From a virus: a DNA stretch of 35,514 nt. The stretch lies in the IMG/VR virus record IMGVR_UViG_3300021600_000014, positions 1 to 35,514 of that record; one strand, written 5' to 3'. Under the pieces are notes generated by a model, which was given only the letters and a program-made list of their open reading frames with translations, was not told the origin of the DNA and searched no databases. Below are positions 12,471 to 20,566 of this stretch, in pieces (position 1 is the stretch's first letter; each line of letters begins with the position of its first letter). The translations under genes were made by a program, and so were the position numbers.

Positions 12471-14162
12471 TTATGTTAGTGGGATTGGCTTATTTTGACG
12501 TGTCTGCCAAGTTATAAGCGATTTATTAATGTCCTCAACGCGCTTTGCAATATCAGGCTGGCGGTTTGAAATTTCAAGTTCTGCGTAGTCTGGGTAGTAG
12601 GTAATTTTCTGAATCTGCAAAACTGTTCCGGCACTGTTAGTCACAGCATAATCCCAAGAATCAGTGTCCCAAAGAGAATTGTCCCAAAGATTGTTACCTT
12701 TTGAAGCTACTCCGAAAATTTGGCAACTGTCGCCAACTTTTATGCTTTCAATATCGTATCCCTTGCCATCATCATTGTTGCTGTCTGAAACGCGTAGAAT
12801 AATGCGAATCTCCGGACTGCTCATACGGTTCAAAATTGCATTTGCCATCACATCAGCCGTCGCAATATCAGTCACTTGTTGCTGCACCATTTTCTGAGTG
12901 AAACGTCCATACGAGGCAACGCTTCCACTGTTGATATATTTCTTGAAAAAGTTGGATCCAGTAAAATAAATATAATTGACAATATTCTCAAGGCGCTTTT
13001 CCTGCTTGTAATATGTGACATTGCGTCCAAGGTAGAATTTATGTACCGGAGTCGAAGCAAGCAATTTGAAATAAATCTTGTCATCGGTTCCAACCCGGAA
13101 AAACCAGTTCAGCGGTGACATGCTTTGTAATTGACTGATGACTTCTTGTATTGTGTTCGTGTTAAATTGAGTTGTGACTGTGATGCCAGTGGCGTCAACG
13201 GTTGTGCCGTCTGCGGTCAATTTTCCACCCTGTCCGTTGAACTTTCCAACCACATCAAGCAAGATGTTTGATGGATCGAGTTCATTATAATTCAAGGTTG
13301 TTGTGCCATTTCTTGTATACGCTCCACCTTCCATAATTTCCAAAGAGATGATGCCAACGTAATTTGCGTCGCCATTATTGAGCGTCACATTCAAGCGATA
13401 ATAGCGATAGCGTGAGGTTTGATTTGGCATTGGATATACACGGCGCTCATTCGTCGCCCAGTTTGCCTCGTTTGTTTTCGTGTCCAAAACAGTCCAGGTT
13501 GCGTTGTCATTGCTTCCCTCAAACGTCCAATTTTTTGGAGCCTGTGCGGTTGCATTTGGCACGATTGCATATTGCATCACTTGCTTTCTTGATCCGAAGT
13601 CAAAAGAGATCCAACCAGTCGGTGTGGCGGTAGCAGTATCCCAAGCAGTCCCAGCGTTTTTATCAAAAGCCTTGAATGGATCATAAGTTGCCAAATAAGA
13701 TGAAGCGGCCACGACGCACGGCGATGGCAAAACATTGCTGGTCATTGTTGGCGTGGCATCGGCAGCGTAACCATTGCCAAGTGCGGCGCTATCAATGCCG
13801 CTTCCAGTTCCCTCAAGTAGGTAAAGATTAGCTTGGTACCACCACGATACGAGTGTGATCTCGATTGTTTCTTGCGTGCCATCAATTTGTGGGATGTAAC
13901 GCGAAATATACCCGGAATAAATACACGTTCCGTTCGGAGCCTCTCCATCAAACGCATAAACCTTGACCACATTGCCGTAGGCCACATCCACGCCCTCTCC
14001 AAAGTTGAAAATGGTGTGCGCCAGTTTTACAGTCAACTCAGAAAATCCCGCGTTCAATTGCGAGTAAAATGTCGGCTCATTGATAACGTTCTCCCAGGTT
14101 GTTATGAACGTGGTGCCGTTTGGAGCGTAGACTTTATATAAAAATTTCTTTTTTACAGCCAT
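12471..14162 (-). CDS. Tail baseplate hub/Tal-like protein with F5/8 type C domain, 563 aa
   Basis: The N-terminal 115 residues (LYKVYAPNGTTFITTWENVI, then VVKVYAFDGE and IYSGYISRY) resemble gp27/Tal-type hub proteins that follow Dit in siphophages. Residues about 145-278 form an inserted discoidin (F5/8 type C) carbohydrate-binding domain: SSYLATYDPFKAFDKNAGTA, WISFDFGSRKQVMQYAI, NWTFEGSNDNATWTVLDT, RYYRLNV. The hub fold resumes around 285-563 (LLDVVGKFNGQGGKL and WFFRVGTDDKIYFKLLAS). The insertion would place a sugar-binding module at the tail tip. The start overlaps the Dit-like gene's end by 10 bp. Confidence 0.8.
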   Translation of the reverse strand: MAVKKKFLYKVYAPNGTTFITTWENVINEPTFYSQLNAGFSELTVKLAHTIFNFGEGVDVAYGNVVKVYAFDGEAPNGTCIYSGYISRYIPQIDGTQETIEITLVSWWYQANLYLLEGTGSGIDSAALGNGYAADATPTMTSNVLPSPCVVAASSYLATYDPFKAFDKNAGTAWDTATATPTGWISFDFGSRKQVMQYAIVPNATAQAPKNWTFEGSNDNATWTVLDTKTNEANWATNERRVYPMPNQTSRYRYYRLNVTLNNGDANYVGIISLEIMEGGAYTRNGTTTLNYNELDPSNILLDVVGKFNGQGGKLTADGTTVDATGITVTTQFNTNTIQEVISQLQSMSPLNWFFRVGTDDKIYFKLLASTPVHKFYLGRNVTYYKQEKRLENIVNYIYFTGSNFFKKYINSGSVASYGRFTQKMVQQQVTDIATADVMANAILNRMSSPEIRIILRVSDSNNDDGKGYDIESIKVGDSCQIFGVASKGNNLWDNSLWDTDSWDYAVTNSAGTVLQIQKITYYPDYAELEISNRQPDIAKRVEDINKSLITWQTRQNKPIPLT

Positions 14163-14914
14163 TGTTTTGTGTATGTTGTAACTAAATTGAATGTTGCACT
14201 TGTGCGAGTGACGTCAATCTCCCAGTTATTCGTGCCCACAATAAAGCGTGGGAAAATTCCAGTATAATCAACCTCAGCTCCATTTTTGGTGACCTTTTTA
14301 TTGGCGCAATCAAATATCAGCACGTCATTAACTGCAATCGCTCCGGTATACGTCACACTGTCGCCGTTCACTTTGAAAGTGACAACAGTAACGGCAGATG
14401 CAGCTGTGAATGTCAGCGTCATTTTTGGAAAAGGATATGCGCTGCCGCCAGCAACGATTGCGCCGGTGTTTACTGCTAAAGTGAGTCCATTGTTTGTGAC
14501 TGTGGTGACTCCAGTATCAGATCCAACGCCACTCGGAACAGTGAATGTGATTGTAAATGGCACATAGCTTTGATTGAAAAATTGACGGTCGAAAGTGTGC
14601 GCAGTAGCCCAAGCAATATAGCGTCGAGTGCCGCCAGCATAGTCAATGTCCAAAACCTTGCCATCGCGCGAAAGTAATTCTTTGAGCGTGTCAATGTTTG
14701 CCTCAAGTTCAGCAGCCAGCCCGGTGTTTGGAGCTTTGATTGTGCCACTGATTGTGATCACCTTGGATTTATAGTTGCTGTCAATCATCACGCTTCCACG
14801 TTCGCGAGCCAAGCCAAAACTAAACAGCTCCTTGTCTGCTGTTTGCTCGTGCGTGATGCCCTTGATAAAGAAAGGCGATGCATTGATATTGACACTGTCG
14901 TAAATTACATTCAT
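14153..14914 (-). CDS. Distal tail protein (Dit-like, Sipho_tail family), 253 aa
   Basis: It starts MNVIYDSVNINASPFFIKGI and continues with FGLARERGSVMIDSNYKSKVITISGTIKAP, the N-terminal pattern of Dit-type proteins forming the ring between tail tube and tip. A Thr/Val-rich galectin-like second half follows from about residue 125. It lies directly after the tape measure gene and before the hub gene, the canonical Dit position. Assignment uses both pattern and order. Confidence 0.82.
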   Translation of the reverse strand: MNVIYDSVNINASPFFIKGITHEQTADKELFSFGLARERGSVMIDSNYKSKVITISGTIKAPNTGLAAELEANIDTLKELLSRDGKVLDIDYAGGTRRYIAWATAHTFDRQFFNQSYVPFTITFTVPSGVGSDTGVTTVTNNGLTLAVNTGAIVAGGSAYPFPKMTLTFTAASAVTVVTFKVNGDSVTYTGAIAVNDVLIFDCANKKVTKNGAEVDYTGIFPRFIVGTNNWEIDVTRTSATFNLVTTYTKQWL

Positions 14915-14924
14915 ATTTTTTTAT

Positions 14925-16739
14925 TTAAACTATGCCTAATCTTACTTGCTCCTGTTGGCGGCTGATTGCATCTTTTACCATATTAATAAGTGCATTTTTG
15001 TCGCCGATGATTGCGCCTTGCATATTAAACGTGAAATTGTTTTGACCGCCGCCAGCATTTCCACCACCACTCTGTTGATTATTTGCTGGGTTGTATTTAG
15101 CAGGCACAACCGCTTCACCTTTGTGGATCACTGCGAGCATATCCTGCGGCACAAAATTGGTACCAACATCAAGGCGTGGAATGTTTGGAATGTGCATAGA
15201 CTTTCCACCAACATCCGGAACCCAATCCGGTATTTTTACTTTATTCAATCCGTTAATGAATCCGTTCAATTTATCAATCATAAAGTTGATAGCAATTGTG
15301 AATTCTCCCTGCATTTGTTTCCAAATTCCACCAAAGATGTCGCCAATTCCGTTCCAAACACCAGTAAAAATCGCACCAATATCACCCCAGGCCTTCTTCC
15401 AGTTTCCGGTGAAAATATCAATGGCAACCTTAATAACGCCGGCAAGTATTGCCCACGCTACCTCAAAAATTCCTTTGATTTCCTGCCAAACGCCCTCAAA
15501 AATAAGCCGGATGCTGCTCCAGTTTTCCTTCCACCAAGTAACCACATGGTCGACTTTTTCCTTGAGCGTTGCCCATAGTGGCTCCAAATATTCAACGTAA
15601 AATTGCTTTATTCCTGAAAATACGGTCTTGGTGATGTCTTGAATCCCCATAAAGTTGGTATTCCACGCTTTATAAAGCACTGCACATACCGCCGCAAGTG
15701 CTGTAAAGGTCAAAACAATTTCGCCAACCGCGATAACCATCGGTATGATCCAAGTGGCTAGTGAAATGCCAATCGCCATCATCACACCCACGATTGCAGC
15801 CTTTTTTGTTTCGTCTGACATTGAGTCAAAAACTTTTTTCACCACGTCGGCCACCGGCACCAAATATTGAGCGATGGTTTGTCCAAAAGAGCGAATCTTG
15901 TCAATCAACCCCAAGAAAAACGCTTGTGTTGCCGGGTTGGTCACCCAAGCATTGAATTTATTGATAAAAGGCAGCAAGTAATTGCTTAGAACGCCTCCTA
16001 TGGCCTCCTGTAAGTTTTGAAAGTTATTTTTGAGCTTATCTATGGCTCCGGCGTATGTTTTGCCAGCAGCCTCGGCCTGCCCTTTGAAGTTTCCCTCTAC
16101 CAATTCTCCAGTCATTCGCACGCGCTCCTGAATGTCAGCCAATTCAAATTGCTTTTTCCACAAATCCTGCATCGCCTTGGTCGTTCCCGGAATGGTTACG
16201 CCAGCCTTGGCGAGCATACCCACTGTGCCGAGCTGTATGGCCTTACCCAACATGTTTGATGACTGTTCAAGGTCAACAGTGCCTCCGCTTGCCTTACGCA
16301 AACCCTCGGCCATATCAAGCAGCTTTGGAGTCAAGTCCTGAATCTGTGGAGCGGTCAATTGGAACGTTCCCAAAAATCCCTGAGCACTAGCGATAGCGTC
16401 GTCCTCAAAGCGCGTTGTTTGTGACAGCGCATTTTGTTGATCGCGAAGCGCTGAAATTTGAGCGTCACTGGCGTGTGCTACGTTTTTAAGCGCAGTTTCA
16501 AAGCGCGTCTGACTTGCCTCGGCGTCCGCAAAAGCTTTGACACTGGATACACCAAAAGCCACAACCCCTGCGGCTGCGGCTCCAATTCCTGTGGCCATTG
16601 CAGCGCCGGCAGTTTGTAAATTGCCGAACGCTTTCTCGCCAACGCTTTTGATATTATCCAAATGACCTGACAAATCTGCAAACGCCTTAGTTGCATTATT
16701 CTGTGCATCAATTACTATTTGTAGTTTTGTTTCTGCCAT
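14925..16739 (-). CDS. Tape measure protein, 604 aa
   Basis: It begins with a helical, Ala-rich region (residues 1-120) including the phage tail region AGAAMATGIGAAAAGVVAFG, and has a hydrophobic stretch about 318-362 (VGVMMAIGISLATWIIPMVI). Trp- and aromatic-rich repeats follow (VWQEIKGIFEVAWAILAGVI, AWGDIGAIFTGVWNGIGDIF), and the end carries HKGEAVVPAKYN, a motif shared by many tape measures. It sets tail length and is ejected during infection. By the usual rule of about 0.15 nm per residue the tail would be near 90 nm. The start overlaps the end of the frameshifted tail chaperone by 32 nt. Confidence 0.92.
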   Translation of the reverse strand: MAETKLQIVIDAQNNATKAFADLSGHLDNIKSVGEKAFGNLQTAGAAMATGIGAAAAGVVAFGVSSVKAFADAEASQTRFETALKNVAHASDAQISALRDQQNALSQTTRFEDDAIASAQGFLGTFQLTAPQIQDLTPKLLDMAEGLRKASGGTVDLEQSSNMLGKAIQLGTVGMLAKAGVTIPGTTKAMQDLWKKQFELADIQERVRMTGELVEGNFKGQAEAAGKTYAGAIDKLKNNFQNLQEAIGGVLSNYLLPFINKFNAWVTNPATQAFFLGLIDKIRSFGQTIAQYLVPVADVVKKVFDSMSDETKKAAIVGVMMAIGISLATWIIPMVIAVGEIVLTFTALAAVCAVLYKAWNTNFMGIQDITKTVFSGIKQFYVEYLEPLWATLKEKVDHVVTWWKENWSSIRLIFEGVWQEIKGIFEVAWAILAGVIKVAIDIFTGNWKKAWGDIGAIFTGVWNGIGDIFGGIWKQMQGEFTIAINFMIDKLNGFINGLNKVKIPDWVPDVGGKSMHIPNIPRLDVGTNFVPQDMLAVIHKGEAVVPAKYNPANNQQSGGGNAGGGQNNFTFNMQGAIIGDKNALINMVKDAISRQQEQVRLGIV

Positions 16740-17219
16740 ATTCTTGTCGTAATTTTTCTTGGATATTTAATAGTACCAGTTCAATCAGCCACTGCGGCTG
16801 TGTTAAGTAGGTCTGATAGTCCCACTTCATCTCGGTGCAAACAAACAGCACCGAGATTTCAGGAACCAGCGTCGCACGTCCTTGGTCATAGTAGTCGTAC
16901 AGTATCTTGTCTAGTTGTTTTTTTTTACTTCCGGGTTTGTAATTTCGTCAACCTTGGCTTGGATTTCCACATATTCAGATTTTGGCAAATCCAGCACACG
17001 TTGCAAAACGTTTTCTTTAATGTCGTTCAGCGAAAGCACAATCAATTCAATTGCCTTTTTCTGAGCGGTCAAGGTAACCACTGCGTCCATCTGCGGAGCC
17101 TCGCCGACGGTGTTCACTTTCATGCCTCCCAAGAAAACCTCTTGCAGTTGCAGGAACTCACCGCCGGTGATGTAATCCTTAAGTTCTAATTTGTTGCCCT
17201 TTGTTGTTTCAAATAACAT
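16708..17219 (-). CDS. Tail assembly chaperone, -1 frameshift product (gpGT-like), 170 aa
   Basis: The in-frame product ends at TAG 16913-16911, preceded by nine A and one C (16926-16917), which contain the classic slippery heptamer A AAA AAC (16923-16917). A -1 slip there opens a second frame of 69 codons from CAA 16917 to TGA 16708. Its product contains LDKILYDYYDQG, WDYQTYLTQPQWLIELVL and QEKLRQEY, typical of gpT-type extensions that contact the tape measure. It overlaps the tape measure start by 32 nt. An AUCUCGGUGC/GCACCGAGAU 10-bp hairpin lies 59 nt after the slip site. Position and overlap match lambda-like siphophages. Confidence 0.82.
16829..16857 (-). promoter_or_regulatory. 10-bp hairpin inside the frameshift extension
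   Basis: ATCTCGGTGC (16857-16848) pairs perfectly with GCACCGAGAT (16838-16829) around a 9-nt loop on the minus strand. At 59 nt from the slippery site it is too far for a classical stimulator (5-9 nt), so it may act in a longer-range fold or be unrelated. Confidence 0.5.
16911..17219 (-). CDS. Tail assembly chaperone, short form (gpG-like), 102 aa
   Basis: This is the zero-frame product, MLFETTKGNKLELKDYITGG at the N-terminus and EVKKNN at the end. It lies between the tail tube gene and the tape measure, the position of lambda gpG and its analogues, which coat the tape measure while the tail is built. The residues TAQKKAIELIVLSLNDIKEN fit the helical core of the family. Most translation should yield this form, with a minority shifting to the longer product. 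Confidence 0.85.
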   Translation of the reverse strand: MLFETTKGNKLELKDYITGGEFLQLQEVFLGGMKVNTVGEAPQMDAVVTLTAQKKAIELIVLSLNDIKENVLQRVLDLPKSEYVEIQAKVDEITNPEVKKNN

Positions 17220-17244
17220 AGCTTTGTTTATTAAAATTTTATAC

Positions 17245-18207
17245 TTAGTAAGATGTTTTGACGTTTGTAAGCACCGCGCTGATCATTGTGGAAGTCGTAA
17301 CATCAAGATGCGCTGTGAATTTCACGGCCTGCGTCACTAGATTGTCATTGGCGCTTTTTCTGCTCCAGTCTTGGAATGAAACGCGGCTCAAAGTAATTGC
17401 AAGTTCAGGATTACTTGCTGCGCCGATAGTCACGTCCGTGTTTTTGATGTCGATAAGCATTGCTTGCATAGTTCCTGCTAAAAATGCATTTTTGAAAGTT
17501 GTCAAATCAAGGTATGTAGCGTCGATAGTTCCACTGATAGCAATAGATTTATTGTAGATGTCGTTCGGGGTATTTTTTCCAAAAACATAGTCGTCATCAA
17601 GGTTTTTGTCGATTGTAAGTTCAACGCTTGAGATTGGAAGTGCAGTAGCACCGGCGAGTCCGCCGATAGCAGATGCAACTTTCACGATCACGTGCTTGGC
17701 AATGAACTCATTCTCGTTAGTATAAGATACTGCAGTCGCAGCGGTCACACCTTTGGTGCCTTTGAATCCGGCCGAGATTTCAACATACTTGCCAACAGTG
17801 GCGGTAATTTTCAACTTGTCAATCATTGCCATTGCAAATCCCAATTGCTCGATGTCATCCTTAACTTCAACTGAAAGACTTGGATGAGTGTTGCTGTTCA
17901 GCAAAGTGGCGGTATGATTATAGGCGGTTGTTTCTTTTACTGCGCTGGCAAGCTGTCCAAGCGTAGCCAAAAGGATATATCCGAAAGACTGGTCGCGCAA
18001 TTTTCCAGAAATTTCACCTTCGCTCCATTCTTGGATGATGTCAGCGTCCTCAGTTTCTGCAATACTTCCAAATGACTGATTGGAGTTGATATACTTCTTT
18101 TTGTCATGAATTGTTACGTCGTATTTTGGCATCCAAGTAGCAGCGGCAACCAACGTGCCTCTTACTGTTTCCTTTCCAAACCCAACGCTTATTTTTCGTC
18201 CGATCAT
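17245..18207 (-). CDS. Major tail tube protein, 320 aa
   Basis: It starts MIGRKISVGFGKETVRGTLV, followed by ATWMPKYDVTIHDKKKYINS and EWSEGEISGKLRDQSFGYIL, the pattern of a tail-tube family in which the N-terminal segment describes how the subunit is set up in the first ring. Alternating beta strands dominate. It lies upstream of the tail chaperones and downstream of the tail terminator, the standard order for siphophages. The length suggests an additional C-terminal Ig-like part beyond the basic tube fold, but I cannot delimit it. Confidence 0.8.
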   Translation of the reverse strand: MIGRKISVGFGKETVRGTLVAAATWMPKYDVTIHDKKKYINSNQSFGSIAETEDADIIQEWSEGEISGKLRDQSFGYILLATLGQLASAVKETTAYNHTATLLNSNTHPSLSVEVKDDIEQLGFAMAMIDKLKITATVGKYVEISAGFKGTKGVTAATAVSYTNENEFIAKHVIVKVASAIGGLAGATALPISSVELTIDKNLDDDYVFGKNTPNDIYNKSIAISGTIDATYLDLTTFKNAFLAGTMQAMLIDIKNTDVTIGAASNPELAITLSRVSFQDWSRKSANDNLVTQAVKFTAHLDVTTSTMISAVLTNVKTSY

Positions 18208-18212
18208 ATAAT

Positions 18213-18374
18213 TTATTTAGTTTTAATTATTACTTTTTTAAGTTTCTCCTCCAAAATCTTGTCCGCTTCTTCTTTGCTTTCCGCCTCAATCACGATGCCG
18301 TGGTCGGGGTAAAAATGCTTGTCGCTTTTTGCCGGTTTTTCCGGTTGGAGCGCTTTGTTTGAAATTTCTTCCAT
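18213..18374 (-). CDS. Small charged protein before tail tube gene, 53 aa
   Basis: ATG 18374 to TAA 18213, beginning MEEISNKALQPEKPAKSDKH. It contains HGIVIEAESKEEADKILEEK and a Lys-rich end; the middle resembles the ExxSKEEAxKxLEE helix of small head-tail region proteins. The gene fills the gap between the tail terminator and tail tube genes with 5 bp before the next ATG. Start and leader follow the genome's usual pattern. Confidence 0.7.
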   Translation of the reverse strand: MEEISNKALQPEKPAKSDKHFYPDHGIVIEAESKEEADKILEEKLKKVIIKTK

Positions 18375-18387
18375 ATGTATTTTTTGA

Positions 18388-18810
18388 TTAATTTATATAT
18401 TCACTTTTTATGCACTGCAATTTGATGGCGGTGTATTTTACTAGCCCGGTGCCTTCGTTGTAAAATCCAGCATCGAATCCAATCGGCCTGCACCAGTCAA
18501 CCACTCCATCCATTGTGTAATTTTTATCAAACATTGAAATGATTGCTTCGGTTGCTGAGCACAGCGTATCCAAGGCGTTGCTGTTTCCGTTCAATTCTGC
18601 TTCTTGATGGATGTAAATATCGAATTCATAGGTGCGCAGATTGTTAACGTTGTCCTCTTCTTTGCTTTCCATTTTGGTCGGCTCAAATGTTATTGCCGGG
18701 AACCCATCAAAACTGGTGCGGTGCTCACTGTATACGTATGAAATAGGTTTGCCAACTCCAATCTGAGTCTGCAGCATTGCCAATATTTTTGCTCGTATAG
18801 TTGTGATCAT
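18388..18810 (-). CDS. Tail terminator/completion-like protein, 140 aa
   Basis: The N-terminal helix MITTIRAKILAMLQTQIGVG is followed by SYVYSEHRTSFDGFPAITFE, the characteristic opening of small tail terminator proteins (lambda gpU/SPP1 gp17-like) that cap the tail. A strand YEFDIYIHQEAELNG and a helix follow, then a final strand TGLVKYTAIKLQCIKSEY. It overlaps the HK97 gp10-like gene by 4 bp. Assignment combines pattern with gene order. Confidence 0.72.
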   Translation of the reverse strand: MITTIRAKILAMLQTQIGVGKPISYVYSEHRTSFDGFPAITFEPTKMESKEEDNVNNLRTYEFDIYIHQEAELNGNSNALDTLCSATEAIISMFDKNYTMDGVVDWCRPIGFDAGFYNEGTGLVKYTAIKLQCIKSEYIN

Positions 18811-19259
18811 ATATTTTTATTCAATGGTGGAATTTTAGCGAGTGCTGTCTCAAAAAATCTTGTTATATTGTCCATGCTCTCCTCAACCGCCGGAATAAAG
18901 AATGGCTGCGCTTTTGTTCCTTTCTTGGCGATACTTGCCTGCACTGCATAGGGGCTAATTCCGTGCCGTTTTGCCCAAGGGATGAGCGATGCGATCGGTG
19001 CCCAGTGTGGAGCAGTCCCGAATTCAATGAATGGCGCATAGGGCATTTTTGGCTCAAGCGAACCCCTCATAAACCCCATCTGCAAATCCCATTCACTGCG
19101 CAAATGCCCTTGGTCGGTTGGCGATTTCTGCGTGGCCAAATCCTGAATCGCAATCAAACTCTGTCGAATAGCGGCGTTGAATTCTTTTGCTGACTTCTCT
19201 GGATATTCCCTAAAAGCTTGCTGTATTTTGTCTGCATTTTTTAGGGTAATCGTGATCAT
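18807..19259 (-). CDS. HK97 gp10-like neck/tail-completion protein, 150 aa
   Basis: Typical family features are present: an N-terminal helix (NADKIQQAFREYPEKSAKEF), SPTDQGHLRSEWD (about 46-58), then MPYAPFIEFGTAPHWAP (74-90) and an end with KAQPFFIPAVEESMDNI. HK97 gp10-type proteins act at the head-tail junction. Start and stop overlap neighbours by 4 bp, as expected in the connector block. Confidence 0.85.
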   Translation of the reverse strand: MITITLKNADKIQQAFREYPEKSAKEFNAAIRQSLIAIQDLATQKSPTDQGHLRSEWDLQMGFMRGSLEPKMPYAPFIEFGTAPHWAPIASLIPWAKRHGISPYAVQASIAKKGTKAQPFFIPAVEESMDNITRFFETALAKIPPLNKNI

Positions 19260-19558
19260 AATTTTTTCTTAACTATGGTGCACTCATTGCATTGGACGCT
19301 TCCCATTTGAACCGGGATAACGCCGCGTACCTCGTATACATCACCTCCAATTGTTAATTTATCAGTTGTTTCAATATCCTCGCGCGCGTCTATGTAAAAT
19401 TTGAATCCCTGTCCGTACTGAATGCTGTTGATTGATGCCGTGTAGGCGTCCATTGGCTTCAAATAACCTCGCCCTTTACCATAATCCTCATAGTCCGACT
19501 TTGCGCCGTTCTGTTTCAGCCGCTGACTGGTATAAATTGTGGTAAAAAAACTCATCAT
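19256..19558 (-). CDS. Head closure/head-tail joining-like protein, 100 aa
   Basis: A small all-beta protein: MSFFTTIYTSQRLKQNGAKS, then YTASINSIQYGQGFKFYID and DKLTIGGDVYEVRGVIPVQM, a pattern resembling phage head closure/stopper proteins (SPP1 gp16-like). The two cysteines lie in SVQCNECTIVKKKL at the C-terminus. The gene lies between the connector adaptor and the gp10-like gene, exactly where the stopper is expected, with 4-bp overlaps at both ends. Confidence 0.72.
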   Translation of the reverse strand: MMSFFTTIYTSQRLKQNGAKSDYEDYGKGRGYLKPMDAYTASINSIQYGQGFKFYIDAREDIETTDKLTIGGDVYEVRGVIPVQMGSVQCNECTIVKKKL

Positions 19559-20100
19559 AATTTTATGTCAATAAAGTCATTGATAATGGCCTGTTGGCTT
19601 GGGGTTAAATCGGTCTTCCAGTCAATTCTCGTCCCAGCCACGATTTCAACCGTCTTGCCTTGCGCGTGCCGCATCTCATATTCTTTGCAAACCAACTGTG
19701 TAGCCAACAGTTCCAATTCAGCCGGAACCTCAGTATATCCTGCCTTGTAGGTAATTTTGATATTGCGATGCCACCTTGGGAATGTTCCATAAACGGTTCC
19801 GCGTTCGTTATAAACCACGTAATTGGCAGCGTTGATTGGATACCAAACCGGATCGCTCGGAGTACCGGCATTGTAGACAATCTCGGTCACCTCCAAAATT
19901 GGAAATTCCCGGAGCGTCAACTCGCCAATTCCGATGCCATCGTGATATTCAATAAGCTCCTTAGTGCCATCAAAATTTCGCTGTGTTTCGCCGGCAATAT
20001 AATCGGTGACGTTGGTGCATAAAGTCACGATAAAGCTGTCATCATCGTTGAACTTGATCCCCAGCGCGTCCTTTACTTTGTCTTTTGTCGTTAATTCCAT
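19555..20100 (-). CDS. Head-tail connector adaptor protein (gp6/gp15-like), 181 aa
   Basis: Helical opening KDKVKDALGIKFNDDDSFIV, then TNVTDYIAGETQRNFDGTKE and RNIKITYKAGYTEVPAELEL, a core pattern of phage head-tail connector adaptors that attach below the portal. The Tyr-x-Ala-Gly-Tyr segment with VPAEL is a recurrent signature. It is the first gene of the connector set after the head genes, followed by closure, gp10-like and terminator genes. Confidence 0.8.
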   Translation of the reverse strand: MELTTKDKVKDALGIKFNDDDSFIVTLCTNVTDYIAGETQRNFDGTKELIEYHDGIGIGELTLREFPILEVTEIVYNAGTPSDPVWYPINAANYVVYNERGTVYGTFPRWHRNIKITYKAGYTEVPAELELLATQLVCKEYEMRHAQGKTVEIVAGTRIDWKTDLTPSQQAIINDFIDIKL

Positions 20101-20172
20101 AAAATAATGTTTTTAGTTCTGCCCGTAAGGAAAACAAAGAGCACAAAACCTTGACGGGCAGCACTGAACCAA

Positions 20173-20448
20173 TTATTCAGTTGCTGCTTTTTCGCCTGCG
20201 CCCTCTCCTGCTGGCAATTCTTCGTTATATTCATCTTCGCCAGCTGGTGCGCCTTCGCCTGCAACTTCACTAACTTGTTTTTCTTCTTCTTGCTCCTGTG
20301 ATTCCTCAACTTCCAAGGCATCAACAGCAACAACGTCTTCAGGATCAAAAGCAGCTGCTGCTTCGGCTGAAAGTTCCACGCGTTCTCTAACTTCGCGGAT
20401 TATCCCGTCGATATACAGTGGGCTTTTTGCAATTTCGTAAAATGGCAT
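20173..20448 (-). CDS. Acidic small head-region protein, 91 aa
   Basis: The N-terminus (MPFYEIAKSPLYIDGIIREV) is followed by a very acidic, Glu/Ala/Gly-rich low-complexity tail with about 55 residues of EEESQEQEEEK type. The first 30 residues look like a small domain; I have seen similar short proteins between capsid and connector genes in other phages, but the function is unknown. The tail may bind capsid or DNA-packaging parts. The gene has a normal A/T-rich leader. Confidence 0.65.
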   Translation of the reverse strand: MPFYEIAKSPLYIDGIIREVRERVELSAEAAAAFDPEDVVAVDALEVEESQEQEEEKQVSEVAGEGAPAGEDEYNEELPAGEGAGEKAATE

Positions 20449-20474
20449 ATTTTTGTTTGCTTAGTTTTTTTAAT

Positions 20475-20490
20475 TAACCCCGGAGGGTTA
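20475..20490 (-). other. Short hairpin with UCCG tetraloop after the major capsid gene
   Basis: On the minus strand TAACCC, loop TCCG, GGGTTA forms a perfect 6-bp stem with a C-G-closed UNCG tetraloop (20490-20475). There is no U-tract after it, so it is not a classical terminator; RNA stabilisation or processing between head genes is possible. Confidence 0.5.
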
Positions 20491-20566
20491 CCGCTGGTGC
20501 GCGTATCGGTTAGACAGCGCAACCAAGCGGCAAATATATGAACATACTCCAAAAATCCCGTAAGGA

